Origin: Lentinus brumalis
Lineage: Eukaryota; Basidiomycota; Agaricomycetes; Polyporales; Polyporaceae
Length of the DNA stretch: 64,000 bases
Assembly (NCBI GenBank): GCA_001792895.1
Contig: MARA01000003.1
Coordinates: 1,612,001 to 1,676,000 of the forward strand
Direction: 5' to 3'
The first letter of the stretch is position 1. Each line of letters starts with the position of its first letter. The translations under genes and the position numbers were made by a program. This document shows, in pieces, positions 22,110 through 34,675 of the stretch. Below the pieces are notes generated by a model that did not search any database, was not told where the DNA came from, and saw nothing but the letters and a program-made list of their open reading frames with translations.

Positions 22110-22895
22110 TACCCTTTTCGACGAGGCCGCCTTGTTCGATTACACAGACGCCGAACTCGAGGTCATCACTGCATCATCAGCTCTCCACGCATGACTACGA
22201 CGAGGCAGGAAGTAGTCCGGAGTATGCCCTCACAGCTGGTGGCCAATCCGGTACCGTGGCTCATCGACCCTTGGCAAGTCGAGCGCGCGCGCGCCGTTGG
22301 GGTCAATGTTCTCGGACCTTTGATGTTTCTGTCGTGCGTCGCACAGTGCGCTGCAAGGACGAAAAACAATTCCTCATCATGGATCGTATCCACGGCATGA
22401 CTCTCGAGCAACTATGTAGCAGTAGGGAAGTTCATGAGCTTCCTTGCCACGCTGCGCCTGGCGTTGCAACTACGGGGCTACCTTCATTCCATTGCCCTTG
22501 TTACCTCCGACTCAACCTGGGGCATACATTCCGGACGAGCACGCTCTGAGTGGCTCCAAGGCATCTAGGGTCCAACACCGCACGCATCTCCGTCTACTTT
22601 CTCAATCTAAGTACCTAAACTGGTGGCTCCTAGCTGGAGTACGTCTTCAATCCCCCCTCGCTCCATATTCTCGTTCATCAGAATCTCGCTCCGCGAAATT
22701 TATTGTGGATGCGAAAGGTGTCCTCTGCGGAATCTATCCGCCTCATGGAGTACGGCGGCATAGAAGCATTAGGGCATGCGATGCCCTGGCTCGACATGGG
22801 CTGCTCGATGGGGCAGATTCCGGTGGTCACTACTTCTTTCGTTGGATCGCGTGCGGCGCTGCTTGCTGGTTTGAAGACGCGTTGGCAGGCATGAA
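22110..22895 (+). pseudogene. Aminoglycoside-phosphotransferase (APH) family pseudogene
   Basis: Fragments of one APH/choline-kinase-like protein appear in the right order but in shifting frames. LFDYTDAELEVI (near 22130) resembles the family N-terminus. QFLIMDRIHGMTLEQL (near 22360) is the lobe-linker block. MSFLATLRLALQLRGYLHSI (22434 on) and GPTPHASPSTFS (near 22569) follow in one frame with an in-frame TAG at about 22566. LNWWLL, HQNLAPRN and FIVDAKGVLC then sit in different frames, and MEYGGIEAL ends it. The block between VDAKGVLC and YPPH that should hold the metal-binding Asp (family IDW) is missing. Intact relatives are abundant in basidiomycetes as kinase-like proteins of unknown substrate. 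At least four lesions make this a relic; no start codon can be assigned. Confidence 0.75.
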
Positions 22896-23610
22896 ATTGT
22901 GCGTCAACGAATACGAGGGGCGAGAGGACCATAGTCACTCGGAGATGTAGTGACAATCTCGGTTAGCTCTAGGCATAGCACATACTACGTACGGGCGTAA
23001 GGACGTTTGTCCTGAGGCCTGACTCCCCCCGTCTCATCAATCATCATCCTGATTCGTGCGGATACGGCAGTCTCGCGGTGTAGTTACATAGTACTGTAGC
23101 GCTATGTGGACAGTACTTAGTAAGTAGCAGGACCGTGAACAGGGCATATACGCCCAAGATGATTGGTCCTACCCTAGATATCCAAGGCTAGATACTGCTT
23201 AGTACAGTACCGGCGAGTGCGTGCACGCTGAAGGAGGATCGTCTCGAGCGTCTGACCAGAACACTACGGTGCCGGGGGTCCCTGTATGTCAGTACCTGTG
23301 CCTGGAGGACCCGGGGGACTGTACGGATGTACTCCACGAACGGCACATGCCACATACATCATTGCTCGCGATGAACGCACTCGCCGAACTCTACGTCTTC
23401 CTCGCTGTCTCTCACGACGAACGCACACCCAACAACAACGACGGCGACCTTCGGATAAGTCGACGCACCGCATACACGGCGCCAGGCCGCTAGCCAGCAC
23501 CTGTCCAGTACAGCCCTAGACGACCGGACATCAACACTATTTCTACACGCCAAGCTCCTCTTTCCTCCCAAGTCCCTCTCTCGTGCCAAGCTCGCGGACT
23601 AGTCGCAGCC
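22896..23610. other. Upstream region of the CaMK gene
   Basis: About 700 bp between the APH relic and the kinase start. It contains several TAGTAC/GTACTGT words near 23085-23125 and 23195-23210 that could be remains of small inverted repeats, but no clear element. Proximal to 23610 it is C/T-rich, as expected before a fungal start codon. Confidence 0.4.
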
Positions 23611-25806
<2,196 letters not shown>

Positions 25807-26086
25807 GCAATAAACGCACTGACTCCCTCCGGGCTGGTTGTACGTGTTTATGTATGTGCGCATGGGACTCTTCTATGTATGAGAATGCTACCGTAGGCTT
25901 CGGGTGTATATACGATATGTAGGTGTTCGTCTTGGATGGCGCTCACAGGCAGTACATGGTAGCGATCTGATATTCCCTGTCGCACAAGAGTAGTATGTCG
26001 CTTGTATCATATTCGAATAGGGATACCCTCTCTACGAGGGCGCTGATGCGAGAGGATGCCTGGTCGGCGTTGCAAAACGTAAATAT
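25807..26086. other. Convergent 3' regions of CaMK and Clr4 genes
   Basis: 280 bp between two stop codons. It holds a TGTATATA word at 25905-25912 on the CaMK sense strand, 99 nt after its stop codon. Confidence 0.45.
25905..25912 (+). promoter_or_regulatory. Candidate PUF-binding site (TGTATATA) in the CaMK 3' UTR
   Basis: TGTATATA fits the PUF core UGUANAUA. It lies on the sense strand about 100 nt after the CaMK stop codon. An eight-base word can occur by chance, so this is only a candidate. Confidence 0.3.
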
Positions 26087-28281
26087 TCAAACCCTGACCC
26101 ATCCTCGACAGTTGGCACTACCACACATGCAATGCCTTGCGCCTTCGGGTGTCTTCTGACGGTGCTTGCCTTTGGATTGTTCAACTTCCTCTGCGGCCTT
26201 CGGATCGTAGTCAATTGTGAGCTCTGTCCGCGGGGGGATGTTCCTTGTGGCCACAAACGCAAGGTAGGGCTGGTTGAGCTGAAGCCAATACTTAGTCGTC
26301 AGAGGTGTCGGAATTATCGACTGAGAACCCACCTCTGGTATGGTGTCCCATACGACGGGATACACACGCAAATTGGGTTCACAAGAGTGACTGACGTGAT
26401 GTGTCAGTAGGAATAGACCGTTAGTTTGTCTTACGTGGGACGTACTTTACGAAGCGAGTCCAGTTACCTAGGGATGAGTAGTATAGTCAGCTTGACCCCC
26501 AGACGAAGCAGTAGCTACCGAAGACTTCGTACCATGGGCATACCCATCGACGGAGTATTTCTCGGCTTCATCCTCATCTTCCGCGCCCTCACGGATGTCC
26601 AGGTCGAATATGTACGACTTGCGTTCACCCTGGTGCGTGTCTGCCTCCTCTCGACGTCTGTGAGCAGCATGGGTATGAGACACCTTGTCGTGAAGAAACA
26701 ACGTTATTCGTACTCACATCAACCGACTGGCAGAGCGTTAGTGCGATGGTGAGATGCAGAGAACAAGAGACTCTTACCCCGTGTAAATGCCCAAGACCTT
26801 ACCTCTCGGCAGCGCGACGGGGCATCGTGCTCCCCAACCGCACTTCCGTGTCCTGAATATCTCAATAACCACGTCGCGCGGTCGCTGAGCGACTCGATTC
26901 GGACATATAACATCGCACGAGCAGGCCTAAGACCAAGAGCCACGTCAGCGTAAGTATGCTGGAGCCCACAGAGCAATCGAAGACGTACGTCGTTGCATTC
27001 TATCGCTTCCATGCCCGGAAGAAGTTCGAAGTTGAACAAGCCCTGGTTTGACAAGGGGAATGTCAATTGGTATCAATATATCGGCCGTTGAACGAAGCCC
27101 ACCTTCCGTGTGTACGCAAAGATGCGCTGGCCGGATTCGTCCGCTAGCTCAGACGGTCCTTGACATCCGCATTCAAGCGCATCAATACAACGATCCTCGC
27201 ATTCACAGCTCACAAGACAGTCAGCTACTTCAGCATTAGATGGTACGTCCTCAGCCCTGCACGTTAGTCAGCCTACTATCTTCTTTGAAAATCTTGAGTA
27301 CGTCCTCACCGAACATAGCCCCTCTCGAGATACTCAAAATTTTCAACGAGCGGCGGGACTTCCTCGTAGTTGATTTCATTTGCGAACTTAACGGGTGCCG
27401 CTCCCTGCAATTTGCCCGACCACTTCAGCTCGAGAGACTTGCGACGCTTGAACTGTCTTTGCTGACCGCTCGCAGTCCGCGACGGCCCTCTCTCCGATTC
27501 TTCCTCAGAGTCGGGCGCCGGGGAAAAGATGGCCCTGCGCACAACTGCGCGTCTCGGGAGAGGTCTGACTGCCCGATGTTCCCGTGCGAGCGAGGAAGAG
27601 CGAGAAAGCGAGGGCGAAGAAGAAGACGCTGGCGTCCGGGAGCCAGAGCCCGGCGAGTTAGATCTCTCCGACGCTTCCTGCTGCGCCTGCTCACGGGCAC
27701 CCTGGACATGTGCTGGGGGCGGGGGCGACGGCCGACCCGGAACCTTCTTGCGCATTGCGTCGAAGTCGATAGGCTGTCTTGGGTCCCCGTTCGGCAGGTA
27801 CACCTGCTTCAGCTCTTCGTACCCGCGCGCAAGCTCTATCGTCCTCTGTTCGTGCAGCATGTGGTGCGGCATACCGCCGATCTCAATCTCCGGGCTTTTC
27901 TGCGCTTTCTCCATGCGCTTTGCCTCTTGCTGACGGCCCCACCTGGCGAAGAGCTGTTGGAGCCCTTCTGCCGCGTCCGCATCCTTCTCCCAAGTTGTAT
28001 TGGTTCCATCGGGGCGACGCCAACCATCGCCCCATTTCACCTGTGTACGTACTATCAAGGCCTGACCTGTACCCGTCGAGGGCATGTTCAATCACCTCGT
28101 ATCTAACGACTATCTTCAGTAAAGTGGCAACGCTGATTACGAGATACGTTCTTCACCTATGCTGACCGAAACCGTCGACGCTCTCCCCGACGATACCAGC
28201 GACAGTCCATTCCTGCTCATAAGCTTCAGGGCCGAAGTCTTCCTCGGGCGACGGCGACGGAGAGTACGGGCGACCAGGCAT
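26087..28281 (-). CDS. Histone H3K9 methyltransferase, chromodomain plus SET (Clr4/SUV39 type)
   Basis: Eleven exons: complement of 26087-26278, 26333-26390, 26446-26467, 26533-26657, 26718-26726, 26778-26926, 26989-27042, 27103-27256, 27310-28040, 28096-28102, 28157-28281; 541 residues. The N-terminus has a chromodomain-like block: [20 protein letters not shown], then [21 protein letters not shown] basic, Ser-rich linker follows. The pre-SET part has [17 protein letters not shown] and [15 protein letters not shown]. The SET part has [49 protein letters not shown] and ELTIDYD. Post-SET is [11 protein letters not shown], with the zinc cysteines present. Family role: writes H3K9me2/3, the mark of fungal heterochromatin that silences repeats. 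Two exons are 7 and 9 nt, so automatic models are likely to break here. The usual GELI after YTG reads GRLI. Confidence 0.92.
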
Positions 28282-29037
28282 CTTCAAGCGAGCTCGTCGT
28301 GGTTAAGTGCAAGACACTGCGGCAGACGCTGCAGCGATGTCCACCCCACGTGGTCAATGTTCCTCCCTTCACACCGTCACACATGCCATTGCGGCGTAAA
28401 GTTTCCCTGGACCTAATCAAACGACGCGTAGATTGCAGAATAAGTACAGGATGACAAACAAATAATGCGCTCGATATACTATAAGGACAAATTACGGGGC
28501 CTAGGAATGGGGGGAGCAGGATGGTAGAGGGATTGCAAAGGTGGTACGCTGTACAAGTGTGAAGAAGTACGCAGTACAATGTAACAAATGTCAGTCAGTA
28601 TAAGTGCGCGAGCAGCAAGCGATATAAAAGGCGAGTAGGATGGATGTGTGTGGTTATGGGTTATGGTTTCTTGTTCGGGAATGGGACTGTAGAGTGCAGG
28701 GAGCGGGAGTCAGAAAGCGAGAAGAGCGAGTTATATATGACAAACACCTGTGGATGCGGGGATGGCAAAATACAATTGCGCGATGCTGGTAGTATACTCG
28801 AGAGAGGAGAGCCCGGAATGCATGGTGCCGACGAGGCGGCGGTGAGGAGCCCGGGGATAGTAGACAGGGTTCATAGCGAGCCGACATAGGTATAATCCCG
28901 CATGCGCCGGGATGACAGGGGGAGCGATTACGGGGACAGTATGGGGGAGCAAAGGAGTGACTTGAGTTATGCATATGTTCTTGCCTTGAGGGGACCGCTA
29001 GCATGGGTCCGGAGGGGCCAACCAGGACCTGACCAGC
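28282..29037. other. Intergenic: Clr4 promoter and PUF 3' UTR
   Basis: 756 bp between the Clr4 start and the PUF stop, both minus-strand genes. No additional gene recognised. Confidence 0.5.
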
Positions 29038-32000
29038 TCACATGCCGTAGCCGAAGGAACGCTGGTAGGGATCGGCCGCGAGGCCGACAGGGAACGAGTT
29101 GACGTTGCCGTAGGAAGACACGCCAGAGAACGCGCCAGCGCCGGCATGGGAGTGCGGCGGGGTGAGACCAGGGCTGTGGTTGTTCGAGCCCTGCATCACG
29201 TAGCTGTCAATCGAGTGCGACTGGAGCCCATGCAGCTGGGGCGCGTGCAAGCCAGGTCCGCCTTGAAGCGCATACAGCCCGTTCTGGCCCGTGTACGCGT
29301 CCGCCAACGCGCCTGCCTGGAGGTGCGACATGTGGCGGCCACCGGCGGGGCCGTGGTTCATGCCCATGCCCTGATTGCCGAGCGCCATGTTGACGAGCGC
29401 CTGCTGGTTGTGATGGTAGCTTCCGCCGCCGCCGTACCCGTCGTTGTGCTCGCGCTGGAGCTTGTTCTGGATCCTCTTGCCGTACGGGGTGTTGCGAATG
29501 AGGGGCAATACAGGACGAATGCCCTCGACAAGGAGAGCCCGTTGGGCGGGCTCGGCATAATCCAGTGCGGTCTGCGATACTCACGCTCAGCAAACCCTAC
29601 ACGGCGCATTGATGGGGGGACGTACCTGCACGCAGTAATTGCCATAAGAATCCCTCAACAGCTTCTCCAGACGTGTTCGGTTGAGAAGCTCGCTGATGAG
29701 CATCTTGCGCGTACTGTGCTCGGCGACTCGGATACACTGCGGGAGGTACTGATGAGCCACCATGCGGACGATCCGTACTTGGCATGTACGCACCTTCTCG
29801 ATCACGTTGGAGCTGAACTTCTGCACCGACAAGGCGCAGACGTTCCCAGCAAACTGACGAATGACCGCGTCACTGAAGCGGTTGTCGTTCAGGTCCAAGA
29901 TGTATTGAACCACCTTAATCCGACATCAGTATCAGACGTCTGCCGAAATTTCCGCCATACGGGGGAACGCGGACTCACATAGTTGCCGTAAGGATCCTGC
30001 ACGAGTGTGAGCGCGTTGTACGTGATCTCGTTCACGAGCTGGACGCGCTGGTGCTCCGACGCATGGTCGATGCAACGCTGCAGCACGCAGCAACCGTGGC
30101 GGTGGGTGGCGACCTCAACGCAGTTTGCCGCGACGGCATTGTAGATGAACTGCACATCCCACAAGCGGTTAGCTCGTCTCTCAGCCATCACGGGAGCTCA
30201 CGCAGCAACCAAGCCTACCTGGTTGTCCTCCGGCGCAAGCTTGTTGAGGCACTTCTGGATGACATGGTTGCCATTCAGATCCTTGATGAGCACGACGACA
30301 TGCAAGCTCAAGGCGAGGATGATGGAATGAATCTGCATGTTGCAGCTGAGGTCAGTCTGACAGATCCCCACGGTAAGTGGTATAAGAGAAACGACTGGTT
30401 CGACACTTGCCTGCCTGCGCGTAGACAAGAAGTCGATCATCTTCTGGACCGCCCGGGTGCCGTGCATGTTCAGAGAGATGTTGACCAGCTCCTGCGCGAC
30501 GGACTCGCAGATGACGTTCCGCTGCTCGTCCGTGGAGTACTCAAGGAGCTTCTGGCAGAGGTAGTTGCCGAAGGGATCTAGAAGCAGGAGGACGATAAGT
30601 CTAGTGAGAGAACACACGGCGATTACCACATACCCGTCATGAGGTCCGCGAAATGACCGAACGTCTCGCGGAAGATCATGTCACGGTGCTCCGGGACACC
30701 TTCCTCGAGCTTCTTCTGCAGGTAGCGACAACCGTGCTGGTCCTTGCAGAGTTGCGGGATCTCGCCCACAAGGTCCTCCAAACGCGTACCCGCGAACCGG
30801 TTGACTACGCACAGGTGTCAGTGGGGCGTCCGTTGACAGAACACATTGTGGAAGGACGTACACTCACGGTCGATGTCGCCGCGCTTGTGCTTAGGACCGT
30901 GCAAACCGTTCATCTTGCCGTCCGCACCGTTCGGGCGACCGTTCATGTTGAAGCCATATTTGGCACCGTTATGGTGATAGAGCGCAGTCGATCCAGTGGA
31001 ACCGCCACCGGCTCCGCGACTACCTGCCTCGAACCCGTACGTGTTGTAACTCCCGTTCTCCGAAAGGCCGTAGACGCCGTCTCCACCATATTGCTGTGAA
31101 TGTGATGAGCATGATGATGGAAACAGAGTGATCAGCAATCTAGACTTACGTCGTCAATCCCGTTCTGAATGGAATTGAAGCTCAGCGGGCTGCCATCGAA
31201 CTGACCCGAGGGCATGCGGGACAGCGAAGGGTTGAGCTCGCTATCCTCGCTCAGTTGACGCGAGAGCTGCGCGCTGAGAATACCGTTGATGTTGTGCGGG
31301 TCGCCAGACAGCGGAGTACCGGGAGCTTTGGCAAGCGAGCCTGCCGAACCAGGCATGCCGGGAAGAGGAGTGGCGGGGACAGAGCGGGCAGAAGTGATGG
31401 AAGACAGCGTATCACCTAAGCTGAGCGGTGATCCGCGACGCGACGAAAGCCCTTGGGAAAGTCCTTGCGACACCTGCTGAAGGAGTGGCGTCGTGGATCC
31501 GGAGACTGTGCCGTTCATCTTGGGACCAGCGTAGTCGTTCACGCTCGGGGACAGGGTCATAGTCGGGTTCGTGACGTTGCGGCGATCGCCACGACTGAGG
31601 TTGTCAGGGATGCGCCCGCTGCCGTTGAACTGTGGCCACTCGGAGGGCTTCTGGAAGTTTTCCAACGGGCGTCCGAGAGAAGATGCGCGAGGAAGCGTTT
31701 GAGAGAGTGGCGCAAGATCAAGCGCAGCAGCAGAAGACCGCTTCACGTGTAGGTAAGGGATGGGAAGAAACGAAGGAGAGTCAGGGCGCACCTTCGCAAA
31801 GCCGTTTGTGAACTTGTCCTCGTCGGAGGTAGGAAGATGACGCATGGCATCTGAAACATATAAGAAGATCATCAAGAAAGGGAAGGGTCGCGTACGCACT
31901 GTGCATCTCCTGATCCAACTGTTCATCCAACATCATGCCGGCGTTATATACGTTGGCGTGGTCGTTGGTGAAACGACCGCTGTTCGAGCGCAGAATGGAC

Positions 32001-32771
32001 TGGGGAATACCACCGGAAGGCGTAGGAATCCGGTCGGCCCGCTCACCCGCGAGGGAGAGACCTTGCAGATGACCTGCGAGCTCCTCGTCGTGCTCGCTAG
32101 CAGAGGTGCGACGGCTGGCCGGCATGCTCTTCGCGCCTCCGGGACGCGCGAAGGACTGGTTGCCAGAAGGCAGCTCCGGGGAATGGTTGACCGATGGAGC
32201 GTAGGTAACCGACTTACGCTTGTCCGCCTTCCCGACGGCCTGGGACAGCATGTCCGCGTCTACCACACGGTGGGCGAGGTTGGAGGAAAAGGTCGGCGAG
32301 TGGTCGTCGCTCAACACTGCGTTGACACGCGGCGGAGTCGTAGGCGCCGAGACAGCGAGGTGCTGGGACTCCAAGGGGATGGTAAGCAGCTCTCGAGCCT
32401 GCTGCTGCTCCAACATGCGCATCTGGTCCTCGAACATCCTGCGCTGGAGGGCGCGTTGACGCTCGTGCTCCATGCGCTTGAGGGCGCGCTGCTGTTTGCC
32501 GATAGGCAACAGGTCAGCTTACGCAAGTCTGGCTGGCTGGGGGATGGATGCAGAAACAACGCACGGCAGTCATTTCGGACATATTACCACCGAGTCTCGC
32601 AGCCTGAAAGGGAAGGGACGCGTTCAGAAATCATGGAAATGAACGTATGGGACGGGAAGAAGCGCGCACCGAATCAGCGAGGTCCAAGAAAGCGGGGGGG
32701 CTCTGGATCCTCTCGTCGTTCGTCTGACGAGGGCGGGCGGGGGAAGTAGAGGGATCCAAAGTAGTACTCAT
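29038..32771 (-). CDS. PUF-family (Pumilio/Puf4-like) RNA-binding protein
   Basis: Start ATG at 32769-32771 (MSTTLDPSTSPARPRQ), stop at 29038; about ten exons and roughly 1,000 residues. Middle exons were read by eye and exact edges near the 5' end are uncertain. The N-terminal half is low in complexity, with a charged Gln-rich helix (KQQRALKRMEHERQRALQRR). The C-terminal half is a full PUF domain. Repeat cores in order: DQHGCRYLQKK, DPFGNYLCQK, NMHGTRAVQK, DLNGNHVIQK, HRHGCCVLQR, DPYGNYVVQY, QKFSSNVIEK, DSYGNYCVQT, then the capping NTPYGKRIQN. Order and wording are closest to yeast Puf4. PUF proteins bind UGUA-type sites in 3' UTRs and control mRNA decay and translation in the cytoplasm. After the domain comes a Gly/His/Asn-rich tail ending SFGYGM. 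Confidence 0.92.
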
Positions 32772-34675
32772 AGTGAAGGAAAGACGGGGAATACTTTTGC
32801 TCCAAGATGGTCGACAGAGAGCAGATTGAGCAGAAGGGTTAGAGTAGCGAGTGAGATAAGCCTAATTGCACAAGGGTAATCCTGCGCAGGACAGGCCAGC
32901 GAGGCCGGTGCTGAGCGTCGGGACGTGGGGGAGGGGTGATGAGACGCACCTGCCAGCTGATTTTTAGCCCGTCTATAACGACTATGTTGGTACAAGTATC
33001 GGGAGTACTGCTGGCAGAGGCGGTGAGCAGCGAGACGTGTGTGGGGGCGAGCAGGGCGTACGCTGGGGCCTTTTGATAGCAAGAGGATGTCGAGAGCGGC
33101 GACGAGGACTATTAGCGGTGTACAGGGCGTCCTTACTGGGGAAGAGCAAGCAACTCTAAATGCACGCTCGCCCACCCCCGAATTTAAACCTCCGACTACC
33201 AACGCGGCCGAGCCCATAGCGCCCCTTGAAACTCTCATCAGTCCTTCGCGTTTGCCGTCTCCCTCGCCTTCCGCCTCGCCAAACGTCCTCGCCTCCTCCC
33301 TTCACTCCCGCTCTCCTCCTCCAATTCCCAGCAGCACCATTCAGCGAGCGAGCAGCTCCGCCCAGCTCCGACTCCGCAGCCGCCCGCGCTTTCTCCCCGA
33401 GAAAGGAAGTTCCCGATGGAATAGACGCCCGTTGCCCCCTGTACACATAACACCGTTTGTCTAGTCTATGTTGTCCGCCTAAGCACTCGCAAAACGTCCG
33501 TGGTGTGCCGCACGCATTACATAATGTTGAATGGCGCAGAACGGCCCATGTCGACATAACCACCATTCTGTCAATCAAACAGTCTTTACAGCAAAATGCA
33601 TGCTTCCATACGCGACGCCTCGGTCCACTAAGCCCACCGATGCGCAGAGTTATGTCCTGCGCATGCAACCGAGCGTGCGTTCTCATGCGCACACACCCTC
33701 GCACGCAATTCCCATAGGGTCGTCTGGCGAGGACAGATCGGTCCACACCCGCCCTCCTCCGTTCTCCCACTCGCGGAATCCGCGTCTATGTCGTCTACGC
33801 GACGTGAAAGACCGCGTGAAGAGGCGCAGGAACGGGAACACCTGTCGGGTCAGCTTTTATTCCTTTCCAGCCGGACTCCGCGCCCTCCGCATCGCTCGCC
33901 TCGCCCCCTCGCAGATCGTGCTCCATGGGCCATGGCGGCGGGCGCATACAGCCTGGCACGGTTGTCAAGTCTCAATAATTTTAATAATCTCTGCATTGCC
34001 GGCCGCGGCCTGCAATTACGGAGTCCGCTGGGTCATTGTGATTCCTGACCCGACAGCGACGCTCGTGAGTCGTGGTCGTCCTTAGGCCGTCGCTCAAAGG
34101 ACGAACGTTGACGCGTGCGATAAGTACAGAGGCCAAGTGCTGCCCCGTGCGCACCGTAGGCCGCTACCATAGAGACAACCGGGCGAGGTGGACCCTGGTA
34201 GACCATCGTGCCCTTCGTACACCTTGAATCCGTGACCCTTTCATTTCCAGGCAGAACCGTCAGAAGGGCCAGGAAGGGCCCCGCTGCGCCACAAATTTGT
34301 CTTTGCTTCCGCGCACCTAAGCGAGTGTGGGCTGATCCCGGACCAGTAAAGCCGCGCTTACGCGAAGTCGGGGTACGGGGATTCAGCCGCCTATTGCGTG
34401 TCGGCCGTTAGATAGGACGTCCATTGAGAGTGTGTCCGCAAAGGAGCGTAAGTAGGTAGTGTAGAGAACAACATATGCAGGCCAGCATCACTCCGCAATC
34501 TCCTAAGGTATGTATGGTGCCACGAAACAGATAAGCAATAGAGTATGTGTGTGCCCGCATCTCGCATCTTGGTCTCCGTGGCTTTACGCCTCTTTACGCG
34601 TCGGGGGACTCGGCGCGCCGTGATGGACAGTCCGCGACGCGGAAAGAGCGGGCGACCGCACGGCGGCCACGCTTA
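32772..34675. other. 1.9-kb region upstream of the PUF gene
   Basis: Lies between the PUF start and the UVRAG stop (both minus). Frames on both strands, including a 204-codon minus frame at 33156-33770, show no family and look like noise. It is long for this genome and may hold an extended PUF promoter or 5' UTR. It is C/T-rich on the plus strand around 33240-33420. Confidence 0.45.

Noticed and set aside
23060..23215. Possible second inverted-repeat element with TAGTAC words
   Set aside because: The arms do not pair over a useful length; similarity to the DIC1 intron element is limited to short words.
27240..28106. 288-codon plus-strand frame
   Set aside because: Antisense to the long Clr4 linker exon, Arg/Ser-rich by base composition, no domain.
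29146..29982. 278-codon plus-strand frame
   Set aside because: Antisense to the PUF exons; no known motif.
31844..32749. 301-codon plus-strand frame
   Set aside because: Antisense to the PUF N-terminal exons; no family resemblance.
33156..33770. 204-codon minus-strand frame upstream of PUF
   Set aside because: Arg/Gly-rich by composition, no domain, no clear start context.
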